Assembly: GCA_900551075.1 (NCBI GenBank)
Contig: URVB01000029.1
Location: forward strand, 1-43,842
Length of the DNA: 43,842 nt
Direction: 5' to 3'
Source: an uncultured Blautia sp.
Lineage (GTDB): Bacteria > Bacillota > Clostridia > Lachnospirales > Lachnospiraceae
Made by a program: the position numbers and the translations under genes. Within the stretch, counting starts at the first letter, position 1, and the number at the start of each line of letters is the position of its first letter. The notes beneath the pieces were generated by a model, which was not told where the DNA came from, ran no database searches, and saw only the letters and a program-made list of their open reading frames with translations. Below are positions 32,382-41,685 of this stretch, piece by piece.

Positions 32382-32747
32382 TTATCTGACAGACAGCATC
32401 TCAATCCAGTATCCATCCGGGTCTGTAATAAAATAAACACCCATTCCCGGATTCTCATAGGCAATACAGCCCATTTCTTCATGGCGCCTGTGATATTCCT
32501 CATATTTATCTGTACGCATGGCCAAATGAAATTCACACTCTCCCAGGTTATACGGTTCTGTCCGGTCACGCAGCCAGGTCAGTTCTAATTGAAAGCCTGT
32601 TTCCTTTTCTCCCAGATAAACCAGCTTAAAGGAACCATCGGAAGCGTCCTTCACTCTCACCGGCTCCAGATTCAAAGCATCTTTGTAAAACTTCAAACTT
32701 CTTTCCAGGTCCAGTACATTGAAATTAAAATGGTCGAATTTAATCAT
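32382..32747 (-). CDS. Glyoxalase/VOC-family protein (GloA-like)
   Basis: 121 residues from ATG 32747, overlapping the rng stop (TGATG); a GTG three bases earlier is less well spaced from GGAG. It is a single vicinal-oxygen-chelate domain with two beta-alpha-beta units: MIKFDHFNFNVLDLERSLKF and, C-terminally, GVYFITDPDGYWIEMLS. The metal ligands of lactoylglutathione lyase (His near the N-terminus, Glu in ELTW, His in ECEFHL, Glu in WIEM) are present, so methylglyoxal detoxification is plausible. Confidence 0.88.
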   Translation of the reverse strand: MIKFDHFNFNVLDLERSLKFYKDALNLEPVRVKDASDGSFKLVYLGEKETGFQLELTWLRDRTEPYNLGECEFHLAMRTDKYEEYHRRHEEMGCIAYENPGMGVYFITDPDGYWIEMLSVR

Positions 32748-33967
32748 CACTCTTCTCCTTTTTCTAATTCTTTTAAGTCCTCTATCACGGGACGCCGCAC
32801 CTTTTTGCGTGTCATTTCCAGAATATGCAGCGGTGTAATATCAACTGCCTTACCCTTGACCGGGTCCTTACGCAGGTATTTCTGCAGTACATGAAACAGC
32901 TCATCCTGGTGATCCGGATTTTCCATGTTAATAAAATCAATCAGAATGATACCGGACAGATTCCGCAGCCGTAATTGGCGGACGATTTCCCTTGCTGCCT
33001 CCAGATTGATCTTCCGGAAGGTTTCCTCCGCCTTTTTTTTGCCGGTATATTTGCCGCTGTTCACATCAATGGACACAAAAGCTTCCGTCTGCTGAATAAC
33101 GAGAAACCCTCCGCTGTCCAGCCATATTTTTTCCCTTTGGATTTCCTCCAGGGCCGCCTCCAGCCGATGCAGCTTATACAGCGGCAAAAGAGAATCCTGA
33201 TAAAGCCGAAGCTTCTCTTTTTCCTCCGGGCCGTAATGATGCAGATAGGCGGAAATACTTTCATATATATCCGGTATATCTGTCACGATTTCTTCCAGAT
33301 TCCGGCTGTATGCATCCCTGATCGCAGTCAGATAAAAAGGTTCCGTTTCATATAAAAGACTGAAGCAGGTCCTGTTTCGTCCATTTACGGCTGTTTTCTG
33401 ATACAGACGCTTCAGATATTCCAATTCATGAAAAATCTCTTCCCTGGAAGCATCTGCCGCATTGGTCCTGACAATGATGCCATAGGGCTTGTCCGGCTTC
33501 TGTACCTCCTCCTCCAGCCATTTACTTAAAAGACTCCTGTGTTCTTTGTCAAGCTTTACAGAAAGTCCGAACTTCCTGTTTCCCGTTGTCAGAACCAGAT
33601 ATTTTCCCGTAAAGTTCAGGTTCGAGGAAAGAGCAGGAAGCTTTCCCTTCATTGCATCCCTGCTAACCTGTACCAGGATTTCATCTCCCGGACGCAGGGG
33701 TGCATTTCCCTTTCTTCCATTTGTATAAATGACCTGTTCTGCCTCTGAGAGGGGAAAATATCCGGTCAGCCCATCTCCGAACCGTACAAAAGCAGCCTGG
33801 ATATTGCCTGCAATATTCTCTACCTGTCCTACATAAATGTTATGCAGAATCGTTTTCTTTCCGGAAGGCTCCAGACGAAGCTCCATAACTTTTCCATCCT
33901 CTGCAAATGCACAGACTGCACAGAAACGGCCTTTGATCCCTATTTCCGTAATAATCAGCTTACTCAA
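32747..33967 (-). CDS. rng: Ribonuclease E/G family endoribonuclease
   Basis: 406 residues, starting at TTG 33967 (SKLIITEIGIKGRFCAV), which has AGGTGA 5 bases upstream; the GTG at 33976 has no site. It processes rRNA and decays mRNA. An embedded S1 domain (LHNIYVGQVENIAGNIQAAF) is followed by GIIVRTNAADASREE and the DNase I-like catalytic domain, with the metal-binding Asp residues in SIDVNSGKYTGKK and IILIDFINM. The Zn-link CPxCxG motif and the long RNase E tail are absent; it ends after LEMTRKKVRRPV, as in short clostridial forms. It overlaps the gene upstream by 8 bp. Confidence 0.92.
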   Translation of the reverse strand: MSKLIITEIGIKGRFCAVCAFAEDGKVMELRLEPSGKKTILHNIYVGQVENIAGNIQAAFVRFGDGLTGYFPLSEAEQVIYTNGRKGNAPLRPGDEILVQVSRDAMKGKLPALSSNLNFTGKYLVLTTGNRKFGLSVKLDKEHRSLLSKWLEEEVQKPDKPYGIIVRTNAADASREEIFHELEYLKRLYQKTAVNGRNRTCFSLLYETEPFYLTAIRDAYSRNLEEIVTDIPDIYESISAYLHHYGPEEKEKLRLYQDSLLPLYKLHRLEAALEEIQREKIWLDSGGFLVIQQTEAFVSIDVNSGKYTGKKKAEETFRKINLEAAREIVRQLRLRNLSGIILIDFINMENPDHQDELFHVLQKYLRKDPVKGKAVDITPLHILEMTRKKVRRPVIEDLKELEKGEE

Positions 33968-34667
33968 CCCGATCACCTAACGCTTCCAGCGAAATAAAGG
34001 AATGCCCGTTTTCATCCCCCTGGTCTGCATACACCTCCAGGCGCTGCACCATATAGCAGAAGGGTTTTGGTTCCGCACCAAGCCAGTGCAGAAACGTATC
34101 CATAACAAGCTCCGGCTTTGTATAATTGGCACTTGCAGAAGCAAGCATCAGGAAAATTCTGTCTTCCTGCAGTTCCATTCTATAGATGTAGGGACGAATG
34201 TCCACTTCCTTTTCGTTTCTCTTTGTTTTCTTCATGACCATAATGGAAGGCTGGCTGTAAAACTCCGCAATCCTTTCCTTCCAGGGGATTTCCGGTTCTT
34301 TTCCTTTCCGGAACTCCACGAAATAATCTGCGGCTGCCACCAAAGACATGGCCTTACTCGTCTTGCCGTCCTCCACCTGACGGGCGGAGATCACCCGCAC
34401 ACCTTCCACCATTGCAGCATTCAGCCGTCTCTCAATCTCGTCTGTTGGAACGGTTTTTGTCAGCTCCATATCAAAATATTCCCCAAAGCTTGTTGTCCCA
34501 ACGCCCAAAGGCGCTGCAAAGGACATGATCATATGCGGACTGTAGCCGCCGGAAAAAGCGACCGGAAGCTCTGCTCTGCGGACAGCCTTCTGAAAATAAC
34601 GCATGGTATCCAGGTGTCCCACGAATTTCATGTGTCCTATTTTGCTGAACTTAATTCTTACCTTCAC
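33960..34667 (-). CDS. DUF2344 radical-SAM-associated protein (TIGR03936 type)
   Basis: 235 residues from GTG 34667 (VKVRIKFSKIGHMKFVGHLD), with GGAGG 8 bases upstream and a 17-bp overlap with the radical SAM gene. Family landmarks are HLDTMRYFQKAVRRAELPVA, FSGGYSPHMIMSFAAPLGVG and SFGEYFDMELTK. The function is unknown; in many Gram-positives it is the separated C-terminal half of a radical SAM protein and is paired with TIGR03960, as here. Confidence 0.9.
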   Translation of the reverse strand: MKVRIKFSKIGHMKFVGHLDTMRYFQKAVRRAELPVAFSGGYSPHMIMSFAAPLGVGTTSFGEYFDMELTKTVPTDEIERRLNAAMVEGVRVISARQVEDGKTSKAMSLVAAADYFVEFRKGKEPEIPWKERIAEFYSQPSIMVMKKTKRNEKEVDIRPYIYRMELQEDRIFLMLASASANYTKPELVMDTFLHWLGAEPKPFCYMVQRLEVYADQGDENGHSFISLEALGDRVE

Positions 34668-36537
34668 AGCACACACCTCCTCCATATCGCTTTGCACCGC
34701 AGCCGGAACATTTCTGACGGCAGTTCGGCGTTACCGTTTCTGCTTTTGCCTGCTTCCATTCCCGGATCAGGAATTCCTTTGTTACACCTGCATCAATGAA
34801 ATCCCATGGAAGAATTTCATCCAAACTCCGCTCTCGCAGTGTATAAAACTCTATATCCACACCGGTTTCCTGAAAAGCTTCTTTCCAGATATCATAACGG
34901 AAATTTTCGGACCAGGCATCATACATAGCACCTTTTTCATAGGCCCTCAAAATAACCTCCGCACTTCTGCGATCACCTCTTGCAAGAAATCCCTCCAGAA
35001 CTGTAACATCCGGCTCATGCCAATTGTATCTGATACTCCTTTGGTTTAGCTGGTTACGGATCTCTCCCTTGACGATCCTGGCTTTTTCGATAAATTCCTC
35101 TTCCCTGTACATCGCAGCCCACTGGAATGGAGTAAAAGGCTTCGGTACAAAGAAAGATGTGCTGACTACGATCTGCACCTTACCATTTCGCTGATCCTTT
35201 GGAATTTCATAATACTGCTCTGCGATCTTCTCGGCAAGGTGAGCAATTCCCTTCATATCCTCTTCTGTTTCTGTCGGAAGTCCCAGCATGAAGTAAAGCT
35301 TCACCCGGTTCAAACCGCCCCGAAAGGCTTCTCCCGCACCATGCAGGATGATTTCCTCCGTCAAGCCTTTATTAATAACGTCGCGGAGCCGCTGGGAACC
35401 CGCCTCCGGGGCAAAGGTCAGGCTGCTCTTTTTTACATCCTGCACCTTGCTCATGACATCCAGTGCAAAGGCGTCAATGCGGAGAGATGGCAGGGAAATA
35501 TTGACGGCTTGATCCTGGAATTCATCGATCAGGAAGGTCACCAGCTCCTTCAGTTCACTGTAGTCACTGGAGCTCAGGGAGCTTAACGAAATTTCCTCAT
35601 GTCCGGTATTTTTCAGCATTTCTCTCGCTGATGCCTTCAAAGTATCTATATTCCGTTCTCTGGCCGGACGGTAGATCATACCTGCCTGACAAAAACGGCA
35701 GCCGCGGATACAGCCTCTCTGGAGCTCCAGTGTAACCCTGTCCTGTGTCGCTTTGATAAACGGAACTACCGGGGCTTTTATTGCACGGTATTCCTTTTCA
35801 ATGTCTATCACTGCCTGTTTCTGCACTTTTGCAGGAACTCCTTCTCTGTTCGGCATAAAGGATGCAATCGTGCCATCCTCCTTATAAGCAACATCATAGA
35901 AAGAAGGGACGTAGATTCCGGGAATATGGGCAGCTCTGAAAAGAAAGTCCTCTTTAGTCCCGCCCGCTTTCTTATTAGCCCTGTATGCATCAAAGAATGC
36001 ATCAAAAGAAGTTTCTCCCTCTCCGATATAAAACAGGTCAAAAAACGGAGCGATCGGCTCCGGATTATAAGCGCAGGCACCGCCCCCGATCACAAGCGGC
36101 GCTTCTTCCCCCCTGTCCCTTGCAAGCAGCGGTATCTGACTCAGCTCCAGAATCTGAAGAATGTTGGTATAACACATTTCATAACCGAGCGTAATACCCA
36201 AAAAATCAAAGCTCCTGATCGGGTCCTGTGATTCCAGGGCAAACAGAGGAAGCCTCTCTTCGCGCATGATCCTGTCCAAATCCGTCCACGGGGAAAAAAG
36301 CCGTTCGCACCAGACGTCCTCCCTTTCATTGAACATGTTGTAGAGAATCATCATGCCCAAGTTTGACATGCCGATCTCATAGACATCCGGGAAGCACATG
36401 GCGAAACGCATCTTGACTTTTGGGTCAATTTTCCCCCGTTCATCACACTTCATAACGGAGTTTACTTCGCCTCCGATATATCGTGCTGCTTTGTCTATTT
36501 GTAACAAAATTTCATCGTTTAAAGCTAGTTTTCTCAA
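34651..36537 (-). CDS. B12-binding-domain radical SAM protein (TIGR03960 family)
   Basis: 628 residues, starting at TTG 36537 with GGAAAGGATG upstream. An N-terminal cobalamin-binding-like Rossmann domain (MRFAMCFPDVYEIGMSNLGM, PLVIGGGACAYNPEPIAPFF) precedes the radical SAM core, with the CX3CX2C cluster RGCIRGCRFCQAG at about residues 280. The SPASM-like C-terminus ends in a Cys-rich tail (CRQKCSGCGAKRYGGGVC). It is conserved next to DUF2344 and rng; RNA or ribosome modification has been suggested, but function is not established. First gene of the housekeeping operon, with the promoter at 36620-36648. Confidence 0.92.
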   Translation of the reverse strand: MRKLALNDEILLQIDKAARYIGGEVNSVMKCDERGKIDPKVKMRFAMCFPDVYEIGMSNLGMMILYNMFNEREDVWCERLFSPWTDLDRIMREERLPLFALESQDPIRSFDFLGITLGYEMCYTNILQILELSQIPLLARDRGEEAPLVIGGGACAYNPEPIAPFFDLFYIGEGETSFDAFFDAYRANKKAGGTKEDFLFRAAHIPGIYVPSFYDVAYKEDGTIASFMPNREGVPAKVQKQAVIDIEKEYRAIKAPVVPFIKATQDRVTLELQRGCIRGCRFCQAGMIYRPARERNIDTLKASAREMLKNTGHEEISLSSLSSSDYSELKELVTFLIDEFQDQAVNISLPSLRIDAFALDVMSKVQDVKKSSLTFAPEAGSQRLRDVINKGLTEEIILHGAGEAFRGGLNRVKLYFMLGLPTETEEDMKGIAHLAEKIAEQYYEIPKDQRNGKVQIVVSTSFFVPKPFTPFQWAAMYREEEFIEKARIVKGEIRNQLNQRSIRYNWHEPDVTVLEGFLARGDRRSAEVILRAYEKGAMYDAWSENFRYDIWKEAFQETGVDIEFYTLRERSLDEILPWDFIDAGVTKEFLIREWKQAKAETVTPNCRQKCSGCGAKRYGGGVCCEGKN

Positions 36538-36555
36538 GTTAAAACATCCTTTCCT

Positions 36556-36570
36556 TGTACATTATGTACA
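36556..36570. promoter_or_regulatory. 15-bp palindrome in the leader of the radical SAM/RNase G operon
   Basis: TGTACATTATGTACA, two perfect 7-base arms around one T, located 19 bp upstream of the TTG start and about 45 bp downstream of the promoter's predicted start site. It is a candidate repressor operator or RNA hairpin. Confidence 0.45.
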
Positions 36571-36619
36571 TTGCAGATCCTTTCCCATTTTGCCCCAAAG
36601 CACTTCCTGCCTAACGATT

Positions 36620-36648
36620 AATATAAACGTTTCTGGCTGAAAAATCAA
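36620..36648 (-). promoter_or_regulatory. Sigma-A-type promoter of the radical SAM/DUF2344/rng operon
   Basis: On the minus strand, TTGATT (36643-36648), a 17-bp spacer and TATATT (36620-36625), about 80 bp upstream of the TTG start. Confidence 0.65.
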
Positions 36649-36728
36649 CATGTTCATACTTTATTCCCAGACTTTCTGAAATACGATTAGTGCCGTTAGA
36701 ATATCGGCCTTTTTCAGGCAAAAATACA

Positions 36729-36759
36729 GGGCTGTGTATCCATTCAGAATACACAGCCC
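36729..36759 (-). terminator. Rho-independent terminator of the ABC transporter operon
   Basis: An 11-bp perfect stem (GGGCTGTGTAT / ATACACAGCCC) with a 9-base loop, followed on the minus strand by TGTATTTTTG. It starts 18 bp after the stop of the last permease. Confidence 0.88.
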
Positions 36760-36777
36760 GTGAAGTATAAGATTCGT

Positions 36778-37806
36778 TTATTGTTTTTTCGATTTCTTCG
36801 GTCCCATGAGAAGCCGGATAATTCCATTTCCATTCATCTTGGTGCTGAGAATCAAAACGATGATCAGCAATCCACCCCAAATGAAGCTTGCATGATAAGG
36901 ATTCAGATTGGGGAACATATTTACACCGGATGCAATGATCTGAATAATGATAATGGAAAGCGCCACATTCATGATCTTACCCATACCTCCATCCGGAAGA
37001 CAGCCTGCCAGAACCAAAATCAGGATGATTCTCATTACGTAGGATTCACCGTAATCAGCTTTTGCAGAAGCAAGTGTAGATACCAGCAGAAGACTTCCGA
37101 TGCAGCAGATCACATCACCCAAAACGAAAGTGCCAATGATCATGCGGTCTGTGTTGATTGCGGAGAACTTTGCTGCCTTTGTATTGGTTCCCAGCATATA
37201 CAGTTTCTCGCCAAATACGGTATATTTCAGCATAAATGCTGCAAATGCAAATACGATAATGAATACCAATAACGGGAATGGAATAAATCCAAATATCATT
37301 TTATGTCCGATTTCTGTGTAAAGTGATGGAACACCGGACACGGTATAGCCTTGAGTCAGACCGGTGGAAAGTCCAAGCCATACCATCTGCATCGCAATGG
37401 TTGCCATAACAGGAGGAATTCCAAGCTTGGTGATCAGAACGCCGTTGATGACGCCACCCACTGCACCGATTGCCATTACAATGAGAACCGCAACCAGAAT
37501 CACGCCAGCCGTCTGAGCTGTAGACATATCATCTGTGGTATGGCTTGCCATAAACCGTACACCGATGATACATGCAAAATTTCCTAAGGTTACAAAGGAC
37601 ATATCAATACATCCTGCAATAAAGCAGAACATAACTCCAATCGTCATAACTCCATATTCCGGAAACTGCATGAAAATGCCTTTCCATGTTCCCAAGCTCC
37701 AAAGTGTGCCGCCTTTTGTAATCGTGAAGAATACCAACACAACTGCCATAAGCACCAGCAGGATGGAGGTATATTGATTTTTCCTGAAAAATTCTTTGAT
37801 TTTCAT
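36778..37806 (-). CDS. CUT2-family sugar ABC transporter permease (RbsC-like), distal
   Basis: 342 residues with about 9-10 membrane segments, BPD_transp_2 family. Landmarks are GVMFCFIAGCIDMSFVTLGN, MAIGAVGGVINGVLITKLGI and the cytoplasmic coupling region ESYVMRIILILVLAGCLPDG. Here the usual GG(T/A)SxxGG coupling motif is altered to AGCLPDGGMGKI, unlike the neighbouring permease. AAAGGAGGAGTATAAA precedes the ATG. It pairs with the permease 14 bp upstream to form a heterodimeric channel. Confidence 0.92.
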   Translation of the reverse strand: MKIKEFFRKNQYTSILLVLMAVVLVFFTITKGGTLWSLGTWKGIFMQFPEYGVMTIGVMFCFIAGCIDMSFVTLGNFACIIGVRFMASHTTDDMSTAQTAGVILVAVLIVMAIGAVGGVINGVLITKLGIPPVMATIAMQMVWLGLSTGLTQGYTVSGVPSLYTEIGHKMIFGFIPFPLLVFIIVFAFAAFMLKYTVFGEKLYMLGTNTKAAKFSAINTDRMIIGTFVLGDVICCIGSLLLVSTLASAKADYGESYVMRIILILVLAGCLPDGGMGKIMNVALSIIIIQIIASGVNMFPNLNPYHASFIWGGLLIIVLILSTKMNGNGIIRLLMGPKKSKKQ

Positions 37807-37820
37807 TTTATACTCCTCCT

Positions 37821-38822
37821 TTAACCATTACGGCGTTTTGCCTGCACCGCTGAAATCGTAATACCGATAAGAATCACGATACCATTAAAGAAATCCTGCC
37901 AATATGTACCGATTCCCATCAACAGCATACTATTGGATACTACAGTAATAATTGCTATGGCACATACTGTACCAAATACGGAACCTTCGCCGCCGAAGAT
38001 GCTGGCACCACCCAGAATAACCGCCGGGATAATTGACATTTCTTTTCCATCTAATGCTTTCGGAATCGCCTGACGCGCCATAGATACTCGAATAATGCCG
38101 ACAAATCCGGATACAGCTCCAACTACACTGTAGAGAAGAAATTTCGTTCTTTTTACATTGTATCCTGCACGCTCTGCTGACACCTCATTACCTCCAATGG
38201 CATACAGGGAACGTCCAAACATGGTATGCTTCAACACAAATGATGTGATCAGACACAAAACAATCAGAAAAATGAACATTGATGTCATAGTTGAGCGAAG
38301 TCCCGCTGAGTTATATACCTCAAACAGATATGACTCTCCCATCGCACGAAAGCCCTTTGGAAGCTTTGATGTAACCTCTTTTAACTGAAGAAGTCCCATT
38401 GTGACACCAGTAAAAAATGTCTGAGTTGCAAGAGTTACGATCATGGTATTCAGCTTGAAGTTTGAAATGATCCAACCGTTCAGCATACCAAGAATAAATC
38501 CGATGATAATGGCAAGAATGATGCCAATCAGAGGATTCTCGTTACACCATCCGTTATTTACACAAATCGTAACAGAAAGGCATGATGCAAGAGATGCAAT
38601 TGCCGGGAAGGACAGGTCAAATCCTCCGGAAATCATTACAACCAGGGAGCACATGGCAAACATGCCATCCACAACCATGGAACGCAGAATCGTAACAATC
38701 TTATCCGCTTCAAACAGCTGTCCTCCGGAGACAGCCTCAATCGCGATACACATCACAACAAGAACAATAAAAATATAAAATTCTGTTCTTTTTGTCATAC
38801 GTTTTAAATCAGCTTTATTCAT
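37821..38822 (-). CDS. CUT2-family sugar ABC transporter permease (RbsC-like), proximal
   Basis: 333 residues, about 9-10 membrane segments. It has CSLVVMISGGFDLSFPAIAS near the N-terminus, the LGMLNGWIISNFKLNTMIVT segment, and a canonical coupling motif MSIIPAVILGGASIFGGEGS. TAAGGAGGGACTGCATC precedes the ATG. It lies 14 bp after the ATPase gene in the same operon. Confidence 0.94.
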   Translation of the reverse strand: MNKADLKRMTKRTEFYIFIVLVVMCIAIEAVSGGQLFEADKIVTILRSMVVDGMFAMCSLVVMISGGFDLSFPAIASLASCLSVTICVNNGWCNENPLIGIILAIIIGFILGMLNGWIISNFKLNTMIVTLATQTFFTGVTMGLLQLKEVTSKLPKGFRAMGESYLFEVYNSAGLRSTMTSMFIFLIVLCLITSFVLKHTMFGRSLYAIGGNEVSAERAGYNVKRTKFLLYSVVGAVSGFVGIIRVSMARQAIPKALDGKEMSIIPAVILGGASIFGGEGSVFGTVCAIAIITVVSNSMLLMGIGTYWQDFFNGIVILIGITISAVQAKRRNG

Positions 38823-38836
38823 GATGCAGTCCCTCC

Positions 38837-40324
38837 TTAACGAATGATTTTAAGGATGTTATCTTCTGTAATCTCTTCACCGGTCATCTCTCCGACAATA
38901 GAACCATCCTTCATGACAATTACACGACTGCAGTTGACTACCACCTCTGACAGGTCATCAGAAATAATGATAACTGCCAGACCATCATTGGCCAGTTCAT
39001 GAACCAGATAATGAATATCCTGCTTTGCTCCGACATCCACACCTACGGTTGGACCGTTCAGAATCAAAACATCAAGATCATTGCTGAGCCACTTGGAAAG
39101 AACAATTTTCTGCTGGTTTCCGCCTGACAATGTAGAAGCAAATTTATTTACATCATCCGTTGCTATGGAAAATTTCTCTTTCCAGATGTTTGCATCATTA
39201 ATAATATCCTGTTTTTTGATAATACCAATCGCATTAGACAAACGCTTCAAAGAAGATAATGTGATATTGTCCGCAATTGGCTGCTGAAGACAAAGTCCCT
39301 CAGTCAGACGATCCTCCGGCACATAGCCGATTTTCATTTTCTGAGCTGCTATAGGAGAAGAAATCTTCACTTCTTTTCCATTTAATTCAATGCGTCCGGA
39401 TGCAATATTTTCCAGACCAAAAAGTGTAAGAGCAAGCTCTGTACGTCCGGAACCCAAAAGCCCTGTAACACCAAGAATTTCTCCCTTCTTCAGATCGAAA
39501 GAAACATCCTTACACTTCTGATCCTTCAGGGTAAGATTCTCCACCTTCAAAACAGGTTCTTTGCTGATATTCTTCGGAATAAATCTGTCCTCTACCAGCT
39601 CCCTTCCTGTCAGATAATACGTATATTTCTCTTTTGTAAGGTCTGCTGTAGGACCGGAATATACATTTCTACCATTTCTCATAATGCAGACATCATCAGA
39701 GATTTCGAAAATCTCTTCTGTCTTATGACTGATAAACATGATTGCAATTCCTGAATCTCTAAGCTGACGAACTGTCCTAAACAGTGCATCTACCTCTTTT
39801 TTGGTAAGAGCCGTCGTAGGCTCGTCCATAATAATCAATTTAGCATTAAAAAGAAGTGCCCGGCAAATGGCAACCAGTTGTTTATCCGCAACACTAAGCT
39901 CTCCCATCTTTGCCTGCAAATCAATATTATATCCAATTTTTGATAAAGCCTCTTTCGCTGTTTCTTCCCAGCGTTTTCGATTGACAAGCTTTCTTCCTGC
40001 TGTAATCTCAGAATTGGTTGCAAGATTTTCCATAACCGTCAGGTTTGGAAAAATGGACAAATCCTGATAAATTACCTGAATTCCCATCTGTGTCGCTTCT
40101 GCGGGAGTAATCTTCGAAATCTTATTACCCTCGAAAATCACTTCACCCTCATCTCTGGTATATACACCGGAGATGATTTTTACCAGCGTGGATTTCCCAC
40201 AGCCATTCTCTCCGGCCAGACACATAACCTTTCCAGGTCTGACGCCAAAATTTACATGATCCAGTGCATGAACACCTGAAAAGGATTTGCAGATTCCGGA
40301 CATCTGAAGTAAGTATTCTGACAT
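38837..40324 (-). CDS. CUT2-family sugar ABC transporter ATPase (RbsA/MglA/LsrA-like)
   Basis: 495 residues with two fused nucleotide-binding domains. The first has Walker A CLAGENGCGKSTLVKI, a degenerate signature LSVADKQLVAI and Walker B LIIMDEPTTAL. The second has the modified Walker A GVTGLLGSGRTELALTL, signature LSGGNQQKIVLSKWL and VLILNGPTVGVDVGAK, where the usual catalytic Glu region is changed (NGPT instead of DEPT). Such asymmetry is common in this family. The substrate is not readable from the ATPase. Confidence 0.95.
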   Translation of the reverse strand: MSEYLLQMSGICKSFSGVHALDHVNFGVRPGKVMCLAGENGCGKSTLVKIISGVYTRDEGEVIFEGNKISKITPAEATQMGIQVIYQDLSIFPNLTVMENLATNSEITAGRKLVNRKRWEETAKEALSKIGYNIDLQAKMGELSVADKQLVAICRALLFNAKLIIMDEPTTALTKKEVDALFRTVRQLRDSGIAIMFISHKTEEIFEISDDVCIMRNGRNVYSGPTADLTKEKYTYYLTGRELVEDRFIPKNISKEPVLKVENLTLKDQKCKDVSFDLKKGEILGVTGLLGSGRTELALTLFGLENIASGRIELNGKEVKISSPIAAQKMKIGYVPEDRLTEGLCLQQPIADNITLSSLKRLSNAIGIIKKQDIINDANIWKEKFSIATDDVNKFASTLSGGNQQKIVLSKWLSNDLDVLILNGPTVGVDVGAKQDIHYLVHELANDGLAVIIISDDLSEVVVNCSRVIVMKDGSIVGEMTGEEITEDNILKIIR

Positions 40325-40425
40325 AAATTCGCACTCTCCTTATCTGTTCTTCTTAACCTGTCTGTCAGGTTATATGTTCACTGATATCTCTCCGAAATAT
40401 CTCTATTCCGGTTTCTCTCAATGAT

Positions 40426-40460
40426 TATCGAGGCAGGAAATTATTTTTCCTGCCCCGATA
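40426..40460 (-). promoter_or_regulatory. Intercistronic stem-loop between binding-protein and ATPase genes
   Basis: TATCG-x-GGCAGGAAA pairs with TTTCCTGCC-x-CGATA (14 pairs, one mismatch) around a 5-base loop. It lacks a U-tract. In the 237-bp gap after the binding-protein gene it may protect the upstream mRNA 3' end or attenuate downstream genes, giving excess binding protein. A smaller dyad (AACCTG-N5-CAGGTT) is at 40355-40371. Confidence 0.55.
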
Positions 40461-40561
40461 GATTTCAATATTTGATAACTGTCTGCCGCTCCTGACATTT
40501 ACAAAAACCTAAGCCTTTCTATAGCCGGAGCAGCCGAATCACTGCACTGCCTTATACCTGA

Positions 40562-41563
40562 TCAGAAACCGAAATCATAGCAGTTGTCTTTTGTAATAGC
40601 AATCTGCCCTTCGCCTACAAGAACCTTATCCTGAAGTGTCACTGCATCGTAGCCTTCCTCACCAAGATCTACGCCATCAGTAATTTCTTCGCCATTATAA
40701 AGCTTCACGCCACAGTTCAGCATAGCTTTTGCGGTGATACCTGCATCCCAAAGTGCTACAGAACCAAGTGTTCCATCCTCCAGATAGTCGGCAACCTCAA
40801 GCGGCATTGCTACGGAAATTGCAAATACCTTTCCAGTCAGCCCCAGCTCCTGAATCGCACGAGCTGCACCAGGTGCATCGAATGAACCTGTTCCAAGAAT
40901 ACCCTTCAAATCCGGATATTTTGTGATCAGCTCTTTTGTCAGCTCATATGCTTTTTCTGCATCGGAATCATCTGCTACACGCGCATCAGGTACAAGCTCC
41001 ATATCCGGATATGCTTCTTCTGCACGGGCAACTGCTGCATCAGCCCAGTTATTCTGAGATTCCATTGTCATGGAACCAACCATTGTAATATACTGGCCTT
41101 CTCCACCCATCTGCTCAGCCAACTGATCCATCAGGAATCCGCCAAGACCAGCCTCATCAAATGCTTCAATGTCATACGTTACATTCTCCATACCGGAAGC
41201 CTCAGTAGCGATTACAATGATACCCTTATCGATTGCTTCTTTACAGATTGCCTCGCAGGCATCCGGATCGTTCGGTGAGAAGCAAAGGATATCAACGCCC
41301 TGGTTTACAAGGTCTGTCATGATCTGAACCTGTGCAGCTGCGTCTGTGTCTGTTGGTCCCTTGTAAATTACTTCAATGCCGTTCTCCTCAGACCACTCTT
41401 CCACGTTCTCCTGTACGTGATCCCACCATGCCTGTCCCATAACCTTTGGCACAAATGCAATTGCCGGTGTATCTGCTTCTTCCGCATAAGCAACTGTTGT
41501 ACCGGCAAATGTGCTAATACCCATTGTGGCACAAACCAAACCCGTCATCATTTTTTTGTTCAT
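40562..41563 (-). CDS. CUT2-family sugar-binding protein (LsrB/RhaS-like)
   Basis: 333 residues. A signal peptide (about 1-28, ending VAYA) is followed by the periplasmic-binding-protein fold: IAFVPKVMGQAWWDHVQENV, YKGPTDTDAAAQVQIMTDLV, NQGVDILCFSPNDPDA, then SQNNWADAAVARAEEAYPDM and SVALWDAGITAKAMLNCG. The pattern is closest to LsrB (autoinducer-2) and RhaS (rhamnose) binding proteins. There is no lipobox cysteine: the only early Cys (GLVC) does not fit, so anchoring is unclear. AAGGAGGAGCGTAAC precedes the ATG. First gene of the transporter operon; I see no convincing promoter in 41564-41685. Confidence 0.9.
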   Translation of the reverse strand: MNKKMMTGLVCATMGISTFAGTTVAYAEEADTPAIAFVPKVMGQAWWDHVQENVEEWSEENGIEVIYKGPTDTDAAAQVQIMTDLVNQGVDILCFSPNDPDACEAICKEAIDKGIIVIATEASGMENVTYDIEAFDEAGLGGFLMDQLAEQMGGEGQYITMVGSMTMESQNNWADAAVARAEEAYPDMELVPDARVADDSDAEKAYELTKELITKYPDLKGILGTGSFDAPGAARAIQELGLTGKVFAISVAMPLEVADYLEDGTLGSVALWDAGITAKAMLNCGVKLYNGEEITDGVDLGEEGYDAVTLQDKVLVGEGQIAITKDNCYDFGF

Positions 41564-41685
41564 GTTACGCTCCTCCTTTTTTGCGTACTCTACGCTTTTG
41601 ATATGTCTATTTTAAGGAAATACCGCCTAAAAATAAATTCAATTTTTTCATTGGCTTAGTCACATTTTTCATCTATTTAAACAAA

